The notes beneath the pieces were generated by a model. The model made no database searches and was not told the origin of the DNA. It saw nothing but the letters and a program-made list of their open reading frames with translations. A DNA stretch of 64,000 nt from Bolinopsis microptera (Eukaryota; Ctenophora; Tentaculata; Lobata; Bolinopsidae), in contig NC_087082.1 in assembly GCF_026151205.1 (NCBI RefSeq), forward strand, positions 16,771,401-16,835,400. Direction: 5' to 3'. A program made the translations under genes and the position numbers. This document shows positions 33,801-44,098 of the stretch, piece by piece (within the stretch, counting starts at the first letter, position 1; each line of letters opens with the position of its first letter).

Positions 33801-36800
33801 GAGTGAGGGAATGAGGGTTGAAGAGAGAGAGTAGAGAGTTGTTAGGGTGGTTAGGATCAGTAGGTGGAGTGTTTGGTTGGAGCGTTCTGTTTTTGCTGTA
33901 TAGCATTTTAGTCACTCCGCAGTTTATTAACTGTGTCTCAACTCTCCTTCTTTTGGATAGTAGGCTGTCATTTTGAAGGACGCATTTGTGAACTTCAGCT
34001 CAGTATCCCACTTCATTGTGTACGAATTTGCTGAAATAAAAGAAAAGTGTTACTACAGTTCAAAATTAATTGAACAACCTATGACAATTAACTGGCCATC
34101 CGCTGCTTCGTTCAACAATTTCTTGCTCAATCAATTTAGATGTTAAAGGTTTATTCGATTTTAAGACTTTAGAAAATAATTCAATCTACCAGTTGGGACG
34201 GAAGCCATCCATCCTTGCTTGTGAGTCATCCTCTTGAAAAACCAAGGCACGCTCCCATGTTTGTTAGTAAGAAACACCGACTCGTCTTAATGGTAGAAGG
34301 GGTGTAGGAAGAGGGGGGGGCAGGGGGGGGGGGCCATCGCCCCCCCCATGAAATCTGGGCAAGGGGCCAAAAAGGGCCAACTTTTTAATTAAGGTTTCTA
34401 AAAATTTTTGGGAAAAAAATTTTTCCCGAAAATTTTGAAGTCAAAAATTTTTAAAGTCCAAAATTTTCTAAGTCCAAATTTTTCAAAGTTTTCTTGGAAA
34501 CTACTTTTGTTTATGTTTCATGCTACCCTGATCATTCTGAGCCGAAAATATTTTTTTCGGTTTTCGAAGTTCGATATACGATTTTGGACTCGAGGGTTCC
34601 CCTTTGTAATGCGATCTCGGAAGGCAGGCCTCCCTTTCGCAATACGAGCTCGGAAGCGGGAGCTCTGCACTTTCAGAGGTACGTATCGAGAATAACTCGG
34701 ACCGAAAATTTTCTAAGTCAAAATTTTTCAAATTTTTTCTGGAAACTACTTTTGTTCATGTTTCATGCTACCGTGATCATTCTGAGCCGAAAATATTTTT
34801 TTCGGTTTTCGAAGTTCGATATACGATTTTGGACTCGAGGGTTCCCCTTTGTAATGCGATCTCGGAAGGCAGGCCTCCCTTTCGCAATACGAGCTCGGAA
34901 GCGGGAGCTCTGCTTTCAGAGGTACGTATCGAGAATGACTCGGACCGAAAATTTTCTAAGTCCAAATTTTTCAAATTTTTTCTGGAAACTACTTTTGTTC
35001 ATGTTTCATGCTACCGTGATCATTCTGAGCCGAAAATGTTTTTTTCGGTTTTCGAAGTTCTATATACGATTTTGGACTCGAGGGTTCCCCTTTGTAATGC
35101 GATCTCGGAAGGCAGGCCTCCCTTTCGCAATACGAGCTCGGAAGCGGGAGCTCTGCTTTCAGAGGTACGTATCGAGAATGACTCGGACCGAAAATTTTCT
35201 AAGTCCAAATTTTTCAAAGTTTTCTTGGAAACTACTTTAGTTCATGTTTCATGCTACCCTGATCATTCTGAGCCGAAAATATTTTTTTCGGTTTTCGAAG
35301 TTCGATATACGATTTTGGACTCGAGGGTTCCCCTTTGTAATGCGATCTCGGAAGGCAGGCCTCCCTTTCGCAATACGAGCTCGGAAGCGGGAGCTCTGCT
35401 TTCAGAGGTACGTATCGAGAATGACTCGGACCGAAAATTTTCTAAGTCCAAATTTTTCAAAGTTTTCTTGGAAACTACTTTTGTTCATGTTTCATGCTAC
35501 CCTGATCATTCTGAGCCGAAAATATTTTTTTCGGTTTTCGAAGTTCGATATACGATTTTGGACTCGAGGGTTCCCCTTTGTAATGCGATCTCGGAAGGCA
35601 GGCCTCCCTTTCGCAATACGAGCTCGGAAGCGGGAGCTCTGCTTTCAGAGGTAAGTATCGAGAATGACTCGGACCGAACATATTTTAAGTCAAAAATTTT
35701 AAAAGTTTTTCTGGAAATTACTTTTGTTCATGTTTCATGAAAAATATATTTTTAGGTTTTTTGAAGTCCGTATACCTACATTCGGAAGGTTGTGGATGTA
35801 ATACTGATTGGTTTCATATACTAATTATAGAAAACGTGATATTTGGCCCTCAGATTTAATAAAGGAAAATGCGCAATTTTACGCGGAAAACTGAAAAAAT
35901 CGCGATTTGTCGTGAGGCCAGGATCTGAAAAATCGACATTCAGGCTTTGGCGCGAAGCGCCAAAAAATTTAGGCTGTGGCGCGAAGCGCCAAAAAATATT
36001 TAGAATTTGGCCCCCCCATGAAGAAAATCATTCCTACACCCCTGAATGGTAGAGAATGTTATTATCTTCTATACTTATACCTTTATACTACCATCGTATC
36101 ATTGCACAAAAAGATATGATTTGTGGCATGTGACGAATGATACCAGTTAACTGAAAAGTTGTAAATCTATTAATAATTTACTTTATCATCGCAGATATCA
36201 CCCTCAACGGAACCAAGAATCAGCTTTAGAGCAGGAAGAATTATTCAATATGTCCATATAAGGAGTGACAATGCTGTTCTTTATACCAGTTTCAGTGAGC
36301 GAGCCGTCCAGATCTCTCATCACTATCTCAAATTCCCAAACGAACTTCCCTTTTACAGGACTGTCCGTGTATTTGATTCCTTTGAACTCGCTCGGGAATC
36401 CTGGAAACACAATGAAGTGACCATAATTATAATAGCCTTTTGCGAGCAATCAAAATTTAGGCTTGACTGTTAATGTAAATTTGATTATTTTGATGACTAT
36501 ATTATTATCATGATAATATAAAGATCAATTTACCTCCTTGTCTGGGTTTGCAACCTCCGCACGCTTCCCATACTGGACATTTAGTAAACGCGTGAATTTC
36601 AGAGTCGTGCACCGAGAACATCCCTTTACCAGGTAACACCACACTCGAACTCTGTGTTCATGTAGAGCATCCTCAGTCCGTCACTGGACTGAGTTTTGGA
36701 TTTGCGAATTCGTCATCTGAGCGGAAAAATGTCATCAAAATAATATTGTCATTATTCATTAACTCACTAACTCATCGACAAATGAAAATGACTGTTCTTC

Positions 36801-37212
36801 ATTTATCAGATTCATCAGCCCTGAGGTTAACATTCCATACTAAACTAATCCTATAATGTGCAAACCCGAGTGTTGCCCTCCTCGAACGAAGCGTCAATAC
36901 ACTTGTGTACTTCCATATTACTGATCCAGTTGTCATGGAGCAGGAAGTTATTCACAGCTATACCGCTACCTGAACAAAGTGGTAGGAGATAAGAGAATTA
37001 TTGGCGCCTGGAAATGAAAGGTAATTTCTAAGAATGGAAGATCAACTATTCACAAAAATAGCCTCATCTGTTTTTGGCCAACAACTAAAATCATATTTTC
37101 TTAGAACTGAGATTGTGCCACCCATGGAAATCATGCAGGGTTGTCATGTTAGGGGTGGTTGCCTCACAGCTTCCGTCACCACGGGGGTTCCAGAATTCCC
37201 ACACCCAAATAC
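24829..37212 (-). CDS. Fibrocystin-L (PKHD1L1)-like gene, partial and interrupted
   Basis: Exons read leftwards: 37108-37212 (GIWVWEFWNPRGDG), 36866-36969 (SGIAVNNFLLHDNW), 36534-36651 (VLPGKGMFSVHDSE), 36200-36400 (RDLDGSLTETG), 33953-34030 (weak), 31593-31924 (DPRYALAIQN, HAIGILGSHN), 31289-31409, 26224-26342 (WENNVAHGCLWGIFI), 25935-26096, 25571-25696, 25347-25469 (GGRIGIYLSNFFAGF), 24837-25084 (SADCVDMPCDAKKK, DMDGTTLG). These follow the order of the G8/parallel beta-helix repeats of fibrocystin-L, a large ciliary or stereociliary surface protein. Most junctions are GT-AG, and the phase closes at 26224/26096, 25935/25696 and 25347/25084. It does not close at 25571/25469, and exon 36200-36400 meets a stop unless a base is lost. 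The family's last ~700 residues and membrane anchor are not found; read through, the last exon ends at TGA 24829. Three transposons lie in its introns. It may be a decaying copy. Confidence 0.72.
26555..28147. mobile_element. 1.6-kb G-run-ended transposon with 8-bp target duplication
   Basis: It is flanked on both sides by GTACTGTG (26547-26554 and 28148-28155), an 8-bp target duplication typical of hAT elements. Ends are a G-run then GCCAATGGCATAAA, inverted at the right as TTTTATGCCATTGGC then a C-run. Just inside both ends is a self-complementary block GGAGAAAATGGAGAATTACTC...CCATTTTCTCC. The interior holds about four partial copies of the same ~245-bp satellite unit found at 34480-35740, in mixed orientation. 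No transposase frame is present. It sits in a PKHD1L1-like intron. Confidence 0.8.
28156..29362. other. Non-genic stretch with small repeats
   Basis: It contains a (TTTCAC)n-like hexamer run at about 28910-28970, a direct repeat of TTTTTAACGTG(T/C)TGTTGCTTCAGT at about 28850 and 28974, and a poly-C run at 29149-29164. No exon of the neighbouring genes is recognised. Confidence 0.4.
29363..30559 (+). CDS. Secreted protein: novel N-terminal domain plus sushi (CCP) domain
   Basis: Exon 29363-29426 encodes a signal peptide (MATIAVAIATILLGYS). Exon 29699-30115 encodes about 139 residues of an unrecognised, Trp-rich globular domain (SEWIPVPEDK, WTLGGVNWFKFLPDY, LQIWFDDVLEVIWVY, CDMRNEMAGLRF). Exon 30354-30539 is a complete sushi/CCP domain with four cysteines and the conserved Trp near its start (VPCTGVDPAWNQL, VSCEEGL, ITCTEG, TPTCVEL). 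Junctions are GT-AG and the frame closes in phase 1 throughout. No later exon is found; reading past the last donor gives stop TAA at 30557-30559, about 224 residues. Sushi domains mediate extracellular protein binding. It lies on the opposite strand inside the PKHD1L1-like gene. The first domain's function is unknown. Confidence 0.72.
30880..31000 (+). repeat. Partial duplicate of the sushi exon 3' end
   Basis: 30909-30961 repeats the last ~50 nt of the sushi exon (GAGGGCACC, then TCCAGTGCCACAACTCCAAC and TTGTGTAGAA) with few changes, and a shorter piece (GACGGCACCGCCTTTTCAG) lies directly before it. It lacks the rest of the domain and is probably a relic of local duplication. The remainder of 30560-31280 shows no exon. 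Confidence 0.6.
32120..33950 (+). mobile_element. RLE-type non-LTR retrotransposon 3' end
   Basis: A 5'-truncated retrotransposon of the type whose endonuclease is a C-terminal restriction-like enzyme (R2/NeSL/HERO group). Coding sequence is at 32137-33258. After a stop, recognisable tail sequence continues through 33260-33650 with a second, degraded open region at 33397-33627. The reverse transcriptase part is missing. It lies in a PKHD1L1-like intron, in antisense. Exact ends are not defined. Confidence 0.7.
32137..33258 (+). CDS. LINE C-terminal domain: zinc knuckle and restriction-like endonuclease
   Basis: 373 residues. A basic, Arg/Glu-rich region (50-80) precedes the zinc knuckle CKLCEERMGTIQHILAGC (residues 142-159, C-x2-C-x8-H-x4-C), then RYRWRHDKVL. 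The endonuclease core is RPDL (257-260) followed by WWELTVPSEE (272-281) and a later lysine at 290, matching the PD-(D/E)xK-like nuclease of R2-group elements that nicks the target for reverse transcription. The start Met is simply the first in the frame; the true protein would have extended upstream. No reverse transcriptase motif is present, so it is inactive as an element. Confidence 0.75.
   Translation: MINDIIELFVRFRKISQHVETSYIIKRLFQDNVMVQPQKRVGIGFGDWKKPWERMDEREREREVMLRVKENIEREREVQVGSLEMQSRWGEWRELVMKTDLSWHTLFKYGDSLIGFMLSAVYGTLLTPSMVSKWSEDEDGKCKLCEERMGTIQHILAGCKVALSQGRYRWRHDKVLKQISEQVVFHCDRRVNTYKNKAGDGRQFIDFVPAGKRKAGTDDRKESRGFGILSGYRDWIALSDLEGQLKFPSEIVETRLRPDLVIFSRSAKTVIWWELTVPSEERIAESHEYKLDRYSGLQAEIQAKGWCCYNAAVEVGARGVVAQSLERAARRIGFRGRELKKMVRDSGKEAAHCSRWIYLLSRKREWEFRKVGA
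34297..36044. mobile_element. Non-autonomous hAT-like element carrying a satellite
   Basis: It is flanked by a perfect 8-bp duplication AATGGTAG (34289-34296 and 36045-36052). The right terminus reads, inverted, CAGGGGTGTAGGAA; the left begins AAGGGGTGTAGGAA. CAGGGG-type ends with an 8-bp duplication are diagnostic of hAT transposons. Near the right end two perfect hairpins GGCGCGAAGCGCC occur about 27 bp apart (near 35950 and 35977). The interior is the 243-bp satellite (separate entry). No transposase is encoded. It lies in a PKHD1L1-like intron. Confidence 0.85.
34480..35745 (+). repeat. ~243-bp tandem repeat, about 5 copies
   Basis: Copies are marked by TTCATGTTTCATGCTACC at about 34509 (as TTTATG), 34755, 34998, 35241 and 35484, with a truncated one at 35728; spacing is 243-246 bp. 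Each unit contains GGACTCGAGGGTTCCCC, GGAAGGCAGGCCTCCC and TCAGAGGTACGTATCGAG. Because 243 is divisible by three, long open frames run through it on both strands, but the residues repeat with the satellite and are not a gene. Confidence 0.92.
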
Positions 37213-37330
37213 CTGCCAAAATATCAAGTTATAGGAGTTAAGAAACCAAAAGAAGTGTAAGTGGGCAACGAAGAATAAATATTGAAGTAGACCTCAAACT
37301 TTGAGTCTTGATCGACGTCTATTTTTAGGA

Positions 37331-37592
37331 TGATGATTAATCACTCTATACTCGACTGTCACGTGACTTTTTTAACACGTTCTCTAGGTGGCCCTGAAGG
37401 ATTATTCAAAACCCTTACCCTTTACACTCCCCCAACCCTCACCCTAACGCAATCCCTAATTCTGGAGCATATGCTCAAACCCTAACCCTAACAAGATTTT
37501 AAACCAACTTCCTAATATGGTTATATCACGTGATTGAGACAGTTTTTTGCCGATATCTCGCCAGGGGAGCCCTTTTGATTTAGCACGCTCGG
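37331..37592 (+). mobile_element. Dispersed CACGTGA / telomere-like repeat, copy 2
   Basis: Starts ATTAATCACTCTATACTCGA, then CTGTCACGTGAC, has CCCTAACCCTAAC in the centre, ATATCACGTGATTGAG, GATATCTCGCCAGGGG, and ends GCACGCTCGG. Same family as 3561-3944, with a partly different interior. Confidence 0.65.
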
Positions 37593-37599
37593 TCTTTTT

Positions 37600-38080
37600 A
37601 TGCCAGTTTGCTAAGTCTTGGTGCACATTGATTATTTCCAGATGCAACTAGGTTGGCAAATAAACGAATATGCAATTTTTCTTCATTACCTTATCAGAAT
37701 ACAATTGTAATTAGCGATCTGATTTCTAAAGCTTAACATGCTACGTCCGGTACGCATCTTATTAAAGTTGGCCAATCAAATTACCTAAAAAAATATAAAG
37801 GGACGATAACTAATTATAAGCATATCCGATAAGTTAATTTAATAACGTTTGTAAGAGAAAATCAGGGGTAAGTTCTGTTCTTGTGCTGTGATATAACATG
37901 GGGAGGTCCAGTTTAATTTTTTGATAAGCCCACAATTTAATTATAAATTCATTTTCATGCATGTGGGTCATTAATTAAAATAACCTCAAAAACTGATATA
38001 TCACTGAAAGGGTGAAGGAAAAATCATTTTCCGGTTACCCGATTTTTAAAACCTCGTGAGTTTTATACTTTTATTGAACG
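37600..38080. other. Non-genic stretch before the one-exon gene
   Basis: I see AT-rich sequence without exons. It is the likely promoter region of the plus-strand gene at 38087, but no unambiguous TATA box or initiator could be picked out. Confidence 0.3.
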
Positions 38081-38086
38081 ATCAAA

Positions 38087-38887
38087 ATGATCCCCCAGCT
38101 GCTTTGGTTTTGTTTGATGGAAGTGGCAAGGACCACTGAAGTAGAGAAGATAGAGAGAGTAAAGACCAGTACCTGGTACCAGGCCATGAACCTCAACCCA
38201 TCTGATGGCCATGTCATGGACTTCACCACTGGTTGGGTAGACGATGTCTTCATTGGAACCTACGCTGACTCTCTGACTAAAGATTACCTGAACAGGCTGG
38301 TCTGGAGACACCCAGTGAGCTACATAGCGATAGTTAGACACCAGGCAGGGGAGGTGGACGCAGTGAAAGTGTTCCGATTTAAAGAGAGCGATAGGTCTCT
38401 GCTGTCCAGATTCCAGGCCATGAACCCAGGGAGAGAGGTAGTTACTGAGGGAGGTCCCATACAGGAGAGTGTCAGTAACCACGCCCAGAATATGGGGGAC
38501 GACCCTGTATTCTCGGTGGGAGGAGACCTAGCGTTCAACTGGGCGTACAGTAACAACGGTGCGAGGATCGTGTTGACTGGAGGACGACTATCTGGAGCAG
38601 ACGTAAATGACGATAACACACATGGACTAGGTAACCACTTTGGCTGCAACCCCTTGACAGGAGTCGCTTCTTCGACGGTGTGGGAACACGAGATCTCCAA
38701 CATACAAGACAGAACATCCACCACTCTGGTTCAAGGCACCGATCACGGAACAGGATCTAAATACATCAGCGGGCCTGTCTACGGGAACTATGCCATATAC
38801 GTGTCAGAGGATGCTTCCTCTTTCCCCGGTCCTGGGCACAAACTGGACATTGAAATTGAAGTGGTTCCCAAGTACAAGTTCTTTTAG
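38087..38887 (+). CDS. One-exon protein of unknown function, probably secreted
   Basis: A 266-residue intact frame opens at ATG 38087 after an A-rich leader (CAAAATGA) and ends at TAG 38885-38887. The first ~15 residues (MIPQLLWFCLMEVART) could be a short signal peptide. The body is a soluble, mixed alpha/beta composition with WRHPVSYIAIVRHQ, GDLAFNWAYSNNGAR, NHFGCNPLTG, TVWEHEISN and a GNYAIYVSEDASSFPGP end; it has only one cysteine outside the leader. It is not low complexity, and codon use is GC-richer than the flanks, so it is a real gene or a recent gene copy. I do not recognise a named domain. Intronless structure next to multi-exon genes may mean retroposition. Confidence 0.7.
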   Translation: MIPQLLWFCLMEVARTTEVEKIERVKTSTWYQAMNLNPSDGHVMDFTTGWVDDVFIGTYADSLTKDYLNRLVWRHPVSYIAIVRHQAGEVDAVKVFRFKESDRSLLSRFQAMNPGREVVTEGGPIQESVSNHAQNMGDDPVFSVGGDLAFNWAYSNNGARIVLTGGRLSGADVNDDNTHGLGNHFGCNPLTGVASSTVWEHEISNIQDRTSTTLVQGTDHGTGSKYISGPVYGNYAIYVSEDASSFPGPGHKLDIEIEVVPKYKFF

Positions 38888-38889
38888 AT

Positions 38890-39315
38890 TCCAGCATATA
38901 TTGTGGACAGTACGATTCAGTTTAATTTTAAGTTTTATCTACGTAGATGCATGTAGTTGATAAAATTATATAATTATAAAGATGGTAACTTTACTTCTTG
39001 ATCCATACTTTAATATAATATATGTTTGAAAAAGTTTATATACATATATCGAATTATAGTAAAAAATCACATTGATTGATGATTATCGAAAAATGGTTGA
39101 TTATAGATCTTAGAATTTCTTTGTCTAAAACGAATTTTACTTTAATATTGAAATTTGCCGCGTTAATTACAGAAATTCAAAGCTTTAGCTATCCCTGCAA
39201 AAATAACCATCATCATCTACACAATCTATTTGAAACAAATGTATAATATCAGAATAATTCACTCCATGCCAATTCAACGAAAATTTAATGTGCCATTTAT
39301 TTGGAACTATTGTTA
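38890..39315. other. AT-rich intergenic region
   Basis: This is convergent 3' flank of the one-exon gene and of the polymerase gene. No exon or clear AATAAA signal stands out. Confidence 0.3.
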
Positions 39316-39316
39316 A

Positions 39317-42300
39317 TTAGGTGATATATCTCTTATTATCAATGGCAGAAAGTGCACATTTCCTCTGCTTAATAGTATACATTGTATGATTATAACTTCT
39401 AAGGGTGGTTTGGTTAACCCTCACTTCCTCTCCACCGAACAAAACACTTTTATATTTCTCATGTAATAAGTGACGTCTAGCTACTTTATGTTTAACCCCT
39501 GCTGCGGCCATCTTACCATCAGCTTTATGAACTTTACAGCTATATAATTTACTTCTTAATCCGCAAAACTCAGAGGCAAACTTACCCGCAAATTCATCTT
39601 TCATTAAGCCCGGTACTGCCTTGTTAGTTAAATCAAATAGGGGGTGATCAGTAGGGTAATTACTAGTGTCAAAGTGACTGGCCATATCCTGATAGTCTTT
39701 ATGCAGATCGGCAGTTTCAACCCAATATAAGAAACTATCTGTATCCGTAAAACATAATTTAATGTTACTATATTTAACCTTGAGCACATCGTACCAGAAT
39801 CTATACATTAACAATTTTGACAAGTCTAAAATAGCTGCTCCTAAATAAATCGGCTTATCTAACACGATAACAGGCTTAACAAGTTCTAGTCCAACCAGTT
39901 TATCAGAGAAAATGCAAAACCTCTTGAATCCAGGTTTACTAGTCTGAAAGCGATGTTGCCTGCCGTTCCGTATCAGTCTGATGTTCACTCTAAGCCTCAC
40001 CGACTCCATACTCTTCCCGAAGAAAGCATTGTTCAGTAGTTTGAAGAAAGCTTTACCAAACTCTGAAGTAGACTCCTGTCGTTTTTTGGTGTTAAATTCA
40101 ATGTACTTCCTTAACCAATCAGACTGCACAAATTCTATAACTCTATGAATCTTGGTACAAACACCACCAATTGAAATGTAATACTGCAATGCTGCTACAT
40201 GAATCTTATGCTTAATCTTAGGAAAGAGGTTTGGAGCAAGCTTCTTAGAAGGAGCAACGGAGTTTACCCCTCTCCTCTCCATTGCCTTACGAGTTGCATT
40301 TGATACCATACTATCCTGCACCACCAGAGATTCAGGGAATAGAGGTAGATCGTTGAATTTGTCGTGATCCTCGGGTTTCATCTCTGTATCACACTCGACA
40401 AAGTAAGCCACGTCACCATTCGGATCCCAAGCCATGATGTCGTCGACGGTGAGAAGTTTACCCGGTTTCTGCCACTTGAAGCCCGATATCGGAAGCTTCT
40501 GACACATAGCCCACCCGTATAAGTTGTTTGCGTCTATATAGGAAAGGTAGCTTTCAGGTTTAGAAGGATCATAGTCTGGAAGATTATGATTGTTAGCCTT
40601 AGCATAGCGATGAGTAATGGTGCTAATACCACCACGGATAGCCTGCTCGATAAAAGTATACATTTCCTGATCATCCAATAATTCTAGCTCTACCTCAGTA
40701 TACTTTAATCCTGCATCCCATGTTAAACCTGGTGCAGTATAATAATGTACAGGATCAAGATCATAAGAATTTATACACTCTATCCTATACTGTTGTAGCA
40801 CTGAGTCGAGGAGTAGGACATCAGAGGCTATATAGAGATATACCAGATCCTTGAGACTCTCCAAACCAAACACCTCCCAGACTTTCTGCACATGAGCATA
40901 GTCCTCCTCCGAGCAGGGTTCATCGTTCAGGTCATTGTAGAAAGCCGTAATGGGAGGTAGTTCAGTCTCCTCAAAGGTCTCGAAGGTCTTGAAGTAGGAG
41001 TAGGGGTACACCCCTTTGCGAAGAAGAAGCTCCAGTTTCTCAGGCTCCACACAACCGAACTTCTGCTGAAGGAAGTCTTCGACAGGTTTAAAGGCTCCAG
41101 GTCCTGACGAATGAAGATTAGACACAAGTTTCTCTAGAGAGGAGTTGAGGTGAGCACATGAGTCAATGAACCTGAACTTTTTAGTGCTGAATGCTGTGTA
41201 TGTTTCCATAGCCTTGGCGATAACATTGATATCCCAAGGATCATCAACACGATCTGCAATACCTCCAATAACCATGTGTGAGTCGTATCCTTTAAGATTG
41301 TGAAAGAAAATGGGTAAATACTTTGGTGTTTGACGTTCTAGGTTGCATAGTGGATGAGTGTAGCCTAAAACTTTACCAGTGTAGTGACAGTGATCGAGAT
41401 GTTTATCTTTAATAAGTTTACGTTTGCAAATAACACAATTTGGATTAGCATTGAGACGATCCATGGTAGCCTGGTCTACCTTCTCCATTGGAACATTCAT
41501 CTCCATCCAGGGTCTGAGACGGTCATACAATAAATCCTGAGCTTCCAAGAACTCATCGATACATTTTGGTCCATGGAAAATAACTACAGGCTCATCTTCA
41601 AACCCAGCTAGGTGACTATTTAGCTTGTACGATACCGTGCAGGGGGTGTGCTCTGCGATCTTCACTGTAACTCCGTTTTCGTCTACCTCCCGCGGCACTA
41701 GGATACACTCTATGTCAGCGGAGACCGTGAACGGATGTTTTATCGTCTTCCTCCAACTGTTGAACTTTAACGTGAGCTGCTCCTTCTTCGTCTTCTTCTG
41801 CCTTATACTTCCTACTGGATAATCACGTTGTTTAACTTCATGGGGCATGATGGTTCGCTGTGCGTCCAATTTAGAACAATCACTTTCATGATTATCCAAA
41901 AGGTCACTTCTTGTGAAACCTCTCAAACATCTACAACAAAAAAATTTTGCATGAGTATTCTGGCTCTGTCCACATAATAGTGCTGAGAGATCCTGTATCC
42001 AGACCCAATGACTCGTCCTGTCGTTCTCCACCAGCAGAATGTTGATGCACGTCTCACTGTTAGGATTCTGACAGAGTCTGATAGGGTAGAATCCCTGGTG
42101 AAGTTCGCTCGGTTCTCCATTCAAAATCGTTCCATCATCCCATCCAAAAACATTGATCGAAACGTCATTCAACTTCTCAACCTTACCAATCTGAAATAAA
42201 TAACGGGTGAGTTGTTTAACTTGCAAAGCCGGCGACATTTGATTCTAAACTAAACTAGAAAGCCCGGACACAGGCAGGAAGTTAATAGTATTCCTAAAAG

Positions 42301-44050
42301 TCACTTTTTATCGCGTCAGAAAATATCCGTTATGATTGAAGATGTAACTTGTAAAAATTATAACTTACACTGAAAACAATGAAATCACCGCAAAACCGAT
42401 TAAAATTTCGTTAGTAAATTTTTACATATGCACGTTCAACTCCGTTACCTTAGTTTGCAAATAGCTATTTCTCATCTAATTTGAAAATCACTGATAGCAC
42501 TAATTAAAATTCTCACCTCGCTGATTGGAGTAGGGGTGGAGATACCAGTCATATTTATCTTCACGTTGCTTTTCTGATAGCGACCAACGCGAAGACGGTT
42601 ATTCCCTCTAGGATACCCCCGCTGACGTTCGAGAGCTGCAACTAGAGCCCATTCCAAGCAGCGTTCATCGTTCATGTTCTGGATGTTGAGAAGAGCGTAG
42701 GTCTTACGTCTGATGGGTAAAGGCAACTCCATCCAGCTGCTACCTGCTAACGGGTTATACCTGAAATATAAAACATTAAATTTTTGCGAATAAAATATTG
42801 TGTCTGTCTGGTTCTAATATACCGTTACAAGGACGATTTTAATATAACCAAGAAAAATCAGTTAAGAAAGATAATATACTTCATTAAATTTTGCGAATGA
42901 GGTATATCCATGAAATTTCAGTTAAAAGATATATCTGTAAAAGGGTCAATAATATTTCTTACCTGGTAATGTTAATCGAGATGGAGATTATCTCGTGTAC
43001 CGCCCATCCACTCCCATCTCTGATGAGTCTGTCTACCCGATCACTGATGTTGTTGTTATGGGTCTGGAGAGCTGGAGCAATGAGATCTGTGAGAAGTAAT
43101 GGTATCATCTCGCTATCAAATGTTCTAGCTACGATGTCTCCGGTGACCAACTTGCTGAGGGTTACATTCAACTCCAAATTGAACTTTATACCAGTTCCAA
43201 GATTACTTTCAATAATATCAGTCAATCTGGGGACGATTTCTTCAAAGCTCCTTGAAAATCGGTACCAACTTTAAGAGGAGGAGATAAAGAGAATTTACGA
43301 AATAATCCATCTATGGCCGTGATACTGGTTACCGTCTGGTTTCCGAGGAACTCTCTTCAGCTGTCCCACTTGTCTCCACTCTAGGTCTCACGTTCCTGGC
43401 TGTCGCGCTGCAATCAGGTCTTCTGCAAATCGTCTCATGCTCCAATCTAAGCTCTCGACTCTGGAAAACCAAACTACATACCCGACATGGGAAAAGATCC
43501 CCCTCACATACCAACCGATGAGCTACCAAATCATCAGGACGAGTATAGCAAACTGTACACCACTTACCCTTACCACACTGTTGCACATGTCTCTTAAAGT
43601 TCCGAACAAACCACTTCTAACACGCTGGGCACTGATGACTCAGATCCTTTATCTCTCCGAGGTTCAAATTATAAGAGGTAGTGTTTATAAAATCGAACAC
43701 ACCTGCATTTCCCGCATCCACCAAGGCAAGCTCTAGTTGAGCATCAATACTACTCCTAAAGGTATAAGATAATCAATCATCTCCTGTTTAAACTGATGAA
43801 CATACAAGGGACTGGAAACATAGCGGACACCATTCGTGGTATAAACTGTCAAAAGTGCCTTAATGGAATAGGTATCCCGAGCACGCCAAATAGCCTTGGA
43901 AACCTCCGCAAGGGCATTATCATAATCACCACTTAGCTTATAGGTCATAGAAGGACCGTAATGCCAGGGACGCTCAGTCATAACGGCCAATAGAGAAACA
44001 AACTGACAATCGGTTGTTTCAAGATTCGATAATTGAACCAACGAATTCAA
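39317..44050 (-). pseudogene. Protein-primed family B DNA polymerase (Maverick/Polinton-like), spliced, 5' part broken
   Basis: Main exon 39317-42190, preceded by 42517-42760, 42963-43268 and an exon ending at 43333. All three introns (326, 202 and 64 bp) are GT-AG and the frame closes across each. Upstream C2H2 fingers lie at 43333-43640. In the main frame (numbered from its first Met at 42236, inside the intron; exon residues start at 17) a C-x2-C/H/C finger is at 101-121, exonuclease D175/E177, N314/Y318/D319 and Y469/D473, an endonuclease VII-like HNH insert at about 268-299 (CVICK, LDHCHY, HPLCNLER), polymerase motif A (YIDANNLYGWAM, D569), motif B (K733, N737, G741) and motif C DTDS (832-835). 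All catalytic residues are present. Lesions: an in-frame TAG at 43617-43619 in the first finger and a frame change near 43740. These enzymes copy virus-like DNA transposons using a protein primer. No integrase, capsid or ATPase gene is nearby, so this is a stranded or domesticated fragment. Confidence 0.8.
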
Positions 44051-44098
44051 ACGAATAATATGTAAGCAAATAGTTAATGTTAGCTGTAAAATTCTTGG

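Noticed and set aside
34494..35740. Proteins of 248 and 303 residues across the satellite
   Set aside because: Residues repeat every 81 codons with the 243-bp unit, on both strands; they are satellite artefacts.
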